This document shows positions 59,882 to 64,000 of a stretch of DNA of 64,000 bases, piece by piece. The translations under genes and the position numbers were made by a program. Below the pieces are notes generated by a model that was given only the letters and a program-made list of their open reading frames with translations, was not told the origin of the DNA and searched no databases. The stretch comes from Curtobacterium pusillum (GTDB lineage: Bacteria > Actinomycetota > Actinomycetes > Actinomycetales > Microbacteriaceae). The first letter of the stretch is position 1. Each line of letters starts with the position of its first letter. The DNA lies in contig CP018783.1 of NCBI GenBank assembly GCA_002025645.1, positions 3,658,001-3,722,000 of the forward strand, in the 5' to 3' direction.

Positions 59882-60106
59882 ATGCGCGTGAGTGAGTTCT
59901 GGCGGGCCGTCGACCAGGTGTTCGGCGATGCCTACGGCTCCGTCGTCAGCCGAGACGTCGTACTCGAGGAGCTCGGCGGGCGGTCCGCGGTGGACGCCCT
60001 CGCCGCGGGGACCGACGCGCGCCGGGTGTGGGAAGCGCTCTGCGACTCGCAGGACGTCCCGCTCGACAAGCGGCACGGCAAGGGCCTCGCCGAACCGCGG
60101 GACTGA
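59882..60106 (+). CDS. DUF3046 family protein
   Basis: A 74-residue cytoplasmic protein with the pattern RVSEFWRAVDQVFG, VSRDVVLEELGG and RRVWEALCDSQDVP. This matches the small actinobacterial DUF3046 family, which is encoded just upstream of recA. The function is not known. The reading frame differs from a longer overlapping frame. The start is set by the -10 box and by the family N-terminus. Confidence 0.88.
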   Translation: MRVSEFWRAVDQVFGDAYGSVVSRDVVLEELGGRSAVDALAAGTDARRVWEALCDSQDVPLDKRHGKGLAEPRD

Positions 60107-60108
60107 TC

Positions 60109-60147
60109 CGAACACCTGTTCGGCGTGTTGCTCGAACGGATGTTCGA
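60109..60147 (+). promoter_or_regulatory. Two LexA-type SOS boxes upstream of recA
   Basis: CGAACACCTGTTCG (60109-60122) and TCGAACGGATGTTCGA (60132-60147) both match the Gram-positive/actinobacterial LexA palindrome CGAAC-N4-GTTCG. Their centres are 24 bases apart. The second lies just before a TACTTT -10 box (60155-60160), so LexA would block polymerase. Confidence 0.85.
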
Positions 60148-60154
60148 TCGGTGG

Positions 60155-60356
60155 TACTTTCCTCCACATCGGCGCTGTACGAGGACTTCGTCCACAGATC
60201 GCGCGGCCGACGGCAGTGATGTCGGTGGCCCGCCCTAGGTTCGAGGTCATCGGGAACAGCCCGAAGCCTTGTCGCTGAGACACCGGCCCTGCACCACCGG
60301 CCGGGGTGGACGCGACAGCCTACAGGCGGCCGACACCGAGCACGAAGGAGCATCCC
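60155..60356 (+). promoter_or_regulatory. recA -10 box and long leader
   Basis: TACTTT (60155-60160) is followed by a leader of about 190 bases without a gene. A CACCGGCC/GGCCGGGGTG stem lies near 60290-60318. The ribosome-binding site GAAGGAG lies six bases before the ATG. Confidence 0.5.
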
Positions 60357-61424
60357 ATGCCATCACCCCAGGACCGCGAGAAGGCCCTCGAGACCGCCCT
60401 CGCACAGATCGACCGGCAGTTCGGCAAGGGCACGGTCATGCGCCTCGGCTCGGACGAGCGCGCTCCCGTCGCCACCATCCCGACCGGTTCGGTCGCGCTC
60501 GACGTCGCGCTCGGGATCGGTGGCCTGCCGCGTGGCCGCATCATCGAGATCTACGGCCCGGAGTCGTCGGGTAAGACCACCCTGACGCTGCACGCCATCG
60601 CCAACGCCCAGCGCGCCGGCGGCATCGCGGCGTTCATCGACGCGGAGCACGCGCTCGACCCCGAGTACGCCAAGAAGCTCGGCGTCGACATCGACGCCCT
60701 CCTCGTCTCCCAGCCCGACACCGGTGAGCAGGCGCTCGAGATCGCCGACATGCTCGTCCGCTCCGGCTCCATCGACCTCGTCGTCATCGACTCCGTCGCG
60801 GCGCTCGTGCCCCGTGCCGAGATCGAGGGCGAGATGGGTGACTCGCACGTCGGTCTCCAGGCGCGCCTCATGTCGCAGGCGCTCCGCAAGCTCGCCGGTG
60901 GGCTCAACCAGACCCAGACCACGATGATCTTCATCAACCAGCTGCGCGAGAAGATCGGTGTGTTCTTCGGCAGCCCCGAGACCACGGCCGGCGGTAAGGC
61001 GCTCAAGTTCTACGCCTCGGTCCGCCTCGACATCCGACGCATCGAGACGCTCAAGAGCGGCACCGACGCGGTCGGCAACCGCACGCGCGTCAAGGTCGTC
61101 AAGAACAAGATGGCGCCGCCCTTCAAGCAGGCCGAGTTCGACATCCTGTACGGCACGGGCATCTCGCGCGAGGGCTCGTTGCTCGACTTCGGTGTCGACC
61201 ACGGCATCGTCAAGAAGTCGGGTGCCTGGTACACGTACGACGGCGACCAGCTCGGGCAGGGCAAGGAGAACTCGCGGTCGTTCCTCATCCAGAACCCGGA
61301 GATCGCTGCCGAGATCGAAGGCAAGATCCTCGCCAAGCTCGGTGTCGGCGGCGCGTCCGTCGAAGCAGCTGAGGCACCGGTCGAGTCGATCGCGCCGAAG
61401 ATCGCGGAGCGCAAGGGCGCGTGA
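60357..61424 (+). CDS. recA: RecA recombinase
   Basis: A 355-residue strand-exchange ATPase. It coats single-stranded DNA, drives recombination and triggers LexA cleavage. Walker A GPESSGKT starts at residue 67. Walker B is [10 protein letters not shown]. Loops L1 and L2 ([10 protein letters not shown] and [17 protein letters not shown]) bind [18 protein letters not shown] is also conserved. ATG is fixed by the ribosome-binding site; the upstream frame is not RecA-like. The stop overlaps recX by four bases. Confidence 0.99.
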   Translation: MPSPQDREKALETALAQIDRQFGKGTVMRLGSDERAPVATIPTGSVALDVALGIGGLPRGRIIEIYGPESSGKTTLTLHAIANAQRAGGIAAFIDAEHALDPEYAKKLGVDIDALLVSQPDTGEQALEIADMLVRSGSIDLVVIDSVAALVPRAEIEGEMGDSHVGLQARLMSQALRKLAGGLNQTQTTMIFINQLREKIGVFFGSPETTAGGKALKFYASVRLDIRRIETLKSGTDAVGNRTRVKVVKNKMAPPFKQAEFDILYGTGISREGSLLDFGVDHGIVKKSGAWYTYDGDQLGQGKENSRSFLIQNPEIAAEIEGKILAKLGVGGASVEAAEAPVESIAPKIAERKGA

Positions 61425-62296
61425 CGACCGACCACGACGACGACGCGGACCTCGCACCGGTCACCGACCTGTTCGGTGCGCGGTCCCGTCGCGCCGCTCC
61501 CGCTCCGGCTGCACAGACGGACGCTCCCGATCCAGACACGGACGCTCCCGATGAGGAGAGCGACATCGGTGCGGACGCGGACGCCCCCGTCCCACTCCCG
61601 ATCCAAGGGGCGCGGGCGCAGGCCGAATGGCTCCAGCCCGTGGTGGGGGACGGCTCCGGACGCAGTGCCCGTGCCGAACAGGACGGGTACGACGACGACC
61701 ACACCGCCGACGCCGCCACCGCCTCGGTGTTCGCGATCGACGGCGGCGCCGAGATCGACCCCGCCGACGCACCGCGTCCCGTCGACGAGCAGCGCGCCGA
61801 TGCCGAGCGGCTCAGCATGCGGGCACTCGGGCGCAAGGGTGTGAGCGAGTCCGAGCTCCGGACGATGCTGACGAAGAACGACCTCGACCCCGAGGTCGTC
61901 GAGCACGAGGTCGAGCGGCTCACCCGCGTGGGCCTGCTGGACGACGTCGCGCTGGCGACCGACCTCGTCGACCGGCTGCACGATCGGAAGGGCCTCGGCC
62001 GTCAGGGCGTCGTGGCGGAACTCCGTCGCCGCGGGATCGACCAGGCAGCGATCGACGCTGCGCTCGAGGCAGCGGCCGACGATGACGACGACGAGTTCGT
62101 CCGCGCGATCGAGCTCGCCGAGAAGCGCGCGGGACAGCTCCGCGGGTTGGACCGTGCAACAGCGGAACGTCGGCTCTCGGGTTTCCTGATGCGCAAGGGC
62201 TACAACGGCGGTGTCGTCCGCATCGCCGTGGAGCGTGCACTCGACGGCGGTGGCAGGGGTCCCCGCGGCCCGCGCGGCTCGGTCCGCTTCGAGTAG
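61421..62296 (+). CDS. recX: RecX regulatory protein with long acidic N-terminus
   Basis: A 291-residue protein. The RecX core (about residues 125-290) has helical repeats with [20 protein letters not shown] (split), [16 protein letters not shown] and [17 protein letters not shown]. RecX binds and limits RecA filaments. The first 120 residues are an Asp/Ala/Pro-rich extension not seen in the short classical proteins. GTG start in a GTGA overlap with recA, so RecX is co-translated with its target. Confidence 0.93.
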   Translation: MTTDHDDDADLAPVTDLFGARSRRAAPAPAAQTDAPDPDTDAPDEESDIGADADAPVPLPIQGARAQAEWLQPVVGDGSGRSARAEQDGYDDDHTADAATASVFAIDGGAEIDPADAPRPVDEQRADAERLSMRALGRKGVSESELRTMLTKNDLDPEVVEHEVERLTRVGLLDDVALATDLVDRLHDRKGLGRQGVVAELRRRGIDQAAIDAALEAAADDDDDEFVRAIELAEKRAGQLRGLDRATAERRLSGFLMRKGYNGGVVRIAVERALDGGGRGPRGPRGSVRFE

Positions 62297-62318
62297 CCGA
62301 AGCGCGCTCCGGCGGATT

Positions 62319-62324
62319 TACACT
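62319..62324 (+). promoter_or_regulatory. -10 box upstream of miaB
   Basis: TACACT is followed by nine bases and then ATG at 62334. A transcript with at most a few leader bases is likely. Confidence 0.4.
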
Positions 62325-62333
62325 GGGACGACC

Positions 62334-63827
62334 ATGGCCACCGTCGCAGCGCGCCCCCGCACCTACGAAGTCCGCACCTACGGGTGCCAGATGAACGTGC
62401 ACGACTCCGAGCGTCTGAGCGGCTCGCTCCAGGCAGCCGGTTACGTCGCCGCCGATGGTGACCAGGCCGACGTGGTCGTCATCAACACGTGTGCGGTGCG
62501 CGAGAACGCCGACAACCGGCTGTACGGCAACCTCGGGCAGCTCGCGGGCATCAAACGCCAGCACCCCGGCATGCAGATCGCGGTCGGCGGGTGCCTGGCG
62601 CAGAAGGACAAGAACGTCATCCTCGAGAAGGCCCCGTGGGTCGACGTCGTGTTCGGCACGCACAACATGGGGTCGCTGCCGACCCTCCTCGAGCGGGCGC
62701 GGCACAACGACGAGGCGCAGATCGAGATCCTCGAGGCGCTCGACGTCTTCCCGTCGACCCTCCCGACCAAGCGTGACTCGACGCACAGCGGATGGGTGTC
62801 CATCTCGGTCGGGTGCAACAACACCTGCACGTTCTGCATCGTCCCGTCGCTCCGCGGCAAGGAGAAGGACCGCCGTCCCGGTGACGTCCTCGCCGAGATC
62901 CAGGCGCTCGTCGACGACGGCGCGATCGAGGTCACCCTGCTCGGCCAGAACGTCAACTCGTACGGCGTCGAGTTCGGCGACCGGCAGGCGTTCGGCAAGC
63001 TGCTGCGGGCCACCGGCCAGATCGAGGGCCTCGAGCGCGTGCGATTCACCAGCCCGCACCCCGCGGCCTTCACCGACGACGTCATCGAGGCGATGGCCGA
63101 GACCCCGAACGTGATGCCGCAGCTGCACATGCCGCTGCAGTCCGGGTCGGACCGGGTGCTCAAGGCGATGCGTCGGAGCTACCGGAGCGAGCGGTTCCTC
63201 GGCATCCTCGACCGGGTGCGCGCGAGGATCCCGCACGCGGCGATCTCCACGGACATCATCGTCGGCTTCCCCGGCGAGACCGAGCAGGACTTCGCGGACA
63301 CCCTGCGCGTCGTCGAGCAGGCCCGGTTCGCCTCGGCCTTCACGTTCCAGTACTCCATCCGCCCCGGCACGCCCGCGGCGACGATGGACGACCAGCTCCC
63401 GAAGCAGGTCGTGCAGGAGCGCTACGAACGCCTCGTGGCCCTGCAGGAGCGCATCACGGCAGAGGAGAACGCCGCCCAGGTCGGCCGGAGCATCGAGGTG
63501 CTCGTCGCGACCGGCGAGGGCAAGAAGGACGACTCGACGCACCGGCTGTCCGGCCGCGCCGAGGACTCGCGCCTCGTCCACTTCGCCGTGCCGGAGGGGT
63601 CCGCCGTGCCGCGCCCCGGCGACGTCGTCACGGTCGAGGTGACCCGGTCCGCACCGCACTTCCTCATCGCCGACAACGACGGGCCCCTGTCGATCCGCCG
63701 CACCCGCGCGGGCGACGCCTGGGACCGCGCGCAGGCGGAGAGCTGCGGCGTGCCCACACCGGCCGCGCCCGCCGACGGCCCGCGCGCGGTGTCGCTCGGC
63801 CTGCCCACGCTCCGTGTCGGCCGCTGA
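62334..63827 (+). CDS. miaB: tRNA-2-methylthio-N6-dimethylallyladenosine synthase
   Basis: A 497-residue radical SAM methylthiotransferase that acts on A37 of tRNA. The N-terminal cluster cysteines are Cys18 (TYGCQMN), Cys53 (NTCAVRE) and Cys87 (VGGCLAQ). The radical SAM motif is CNNTCTFC (Cys161, 165, 168). A TRAM domain lies near residues 380-450. A C-terminal tail follows. It ends 16 bases into miaA. Confidence 0.98.
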   Translation: MATVAARPRTYEVRTYGCQMNVHDSERLSGSLQAAGYVAADGDQADVVVINTCAVRENADNRLYGNLGQLAGIKRQHPGMQIAVGGCLAQKDKNVILEKAPWVDVVFGTHNMGSLPTLLERARHNDEAQIEILEALDVFPSTLPTKRDSTHSGWVSISVGCNNTCTFCIVPSLRGKEKDRRPGDVLAEIQALVDDGAIEVTLLGQNVNSYGVEFGDRQAFGKLLRATGQIEGLERVRFTSPHPAAFTDDVIEAMAETPNVMPQLHMPLQSGSDRVLKAMRRSYRSERFLGILDRVRARIPHAAISTDIIVGFPGETEQDFADTLRVVEQARFASAFTFQYSIRPGTPAATMDDQLPKQVVQERYERLVALQERITAEENAAQVGRSIEVLVATGEGKKDDSTHRLSGRAEDSRLVHFAVPEGSAVPRPGDVVTVEVTRSAPHFLIADNDGPLSIRRTRAGDAWDRAQAESCGVPTPAAPADGPRAVSLGLPTLRVGR

Positions 63828-64000
63828 CCCCGAGCTCGTCGGCGCCGACCTGATCGCCGTCGTCGGCGCCACGGGTACCGGCAAGTCCGACCTCGGCATC
63901 GCCCTCGCAGAGCGGCTGTGGGCATCCGGACGCCCGGCGGAGATCGTCAACGCCGATGCCATGCAGCTGTACCGCGGCATGGACATCGGCACCGCGAAGC
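63812..64000 (+). CDS. miaA: tRNA dimethylallyltransferase (3' end beyond window)
   Basis: The first 63 codons of MiaA, which adds the dimethylallyl group to A37 before MiaB acts. The P loop [13 protein letters not shown] lies near residue 18, and the substrate segment [20 protein letters not shown] (split by the window end) is clear. The start is GTG at 63812, overlapping the miaB stop by 16 bases, so the two modifiers are coupled. Confidence 0.95.

Noticed and set aside
1..64000. tRNA, rRNA, tmRNA, RNase P or SRP RNA genes
   Set aside because: I looked for conserved cores in the intergenic regions and saw none.

Overview
This window is very GC-rich bacterial chromosome with actinobacterial gene content and order. 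The run dapB, thyA-folA, dapA-rnj-ftsK, pgsA-cinA-clgR, DUF3046, recA-recX, miaB-miaA is the conserved actinobacterial recA neighbourhood. ClgR, mycoredoxin, a HelR/HelD-type RNA polymerase motor, DUF3046 and frequent GTG/TTG starts fit the same phylum. Together with a GH6 cellulase-like enzyme and a protealysin-type M4 protease, the overall style suggests the family Microbacteriaceae, perhaps Curtobacterium. The genus is inference, since no search was possible. I see no transposase, phage gene, rRNA, tRNA or CRISPR array.

Layout. 1-5.3 kb: the 3' part of the error-prone polymerase dnaE2, converging on a two-component system. 5.4-11.3 kb: a small unknown protein, an FUSC exporter-like protein, an APH-fold kinase, an SNF2 helicase with a long leader, and mycoredoxin. 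11.3-14 kb: an overlapping PadR regulator, membrane protein and CYTH-CHAD protein. 14.2-17.5 kb: a Fic protein coupled to oligopeptidase B. 17.6-23.6 kb: amidohydrolase, aminodeoxychorismate lyase-like protein, NUDIX, PEBP-like protein and small or large membrane proteins. 23.7-32.7 kb: Na+/H+ antiporter, PiT phosphate transporter, aspartase, YihY/BrkB, MFS, FKBP and aldo/keto reductase. 32.8-38.1 kb: HelR, an M4 protease with an emfourin-like inhibitor, GH6 and VanZ. 38.2-44.4 kb: rpsO and pnp, separated here by an FMN reductase, a Ser/Thr-rich membrane peptide, ApbE and a lysozyme-like secreted protein. 44.4-50.7 kb: a second PEBP, TetR, M16 peptidase, histidine phosphatase, GNAT, dapB and an SDR epimerase. 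50.8-64 kb: the housekeeping block, ending inside miaA.

How the genes work together. dapB and dapA act in the lysine/diaminopimelate pathway. thyA and folA form the thymidylate-folate cycle. PNPase and RNase J process RNA, and rpsO sits near pnp. recA and recX lie behind two LexA-type boxes. miaB and miaA both modify A37 of tRNA. The FMN reductase and ApbE suggest flavin chemistry at the membrane.

The most unusual material lies between genes. Three families of long imperfect palindromes recur. Family A (core ACGGACTGGAGGCGCGG and its complement) has at least eight two-armed copies, with distal stems that vary while staying complementary. One copy appears to lie inside the CYTH-CHAD coding sequence. 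Families B and C have two copies each. A second theme is leaderless transcription: many genes have a TANNNT -10 box six to eight bases before the start codon. The dapB and GNAT genes share one palindromic -10 region, so they probably fire divergently from the same ten bases.
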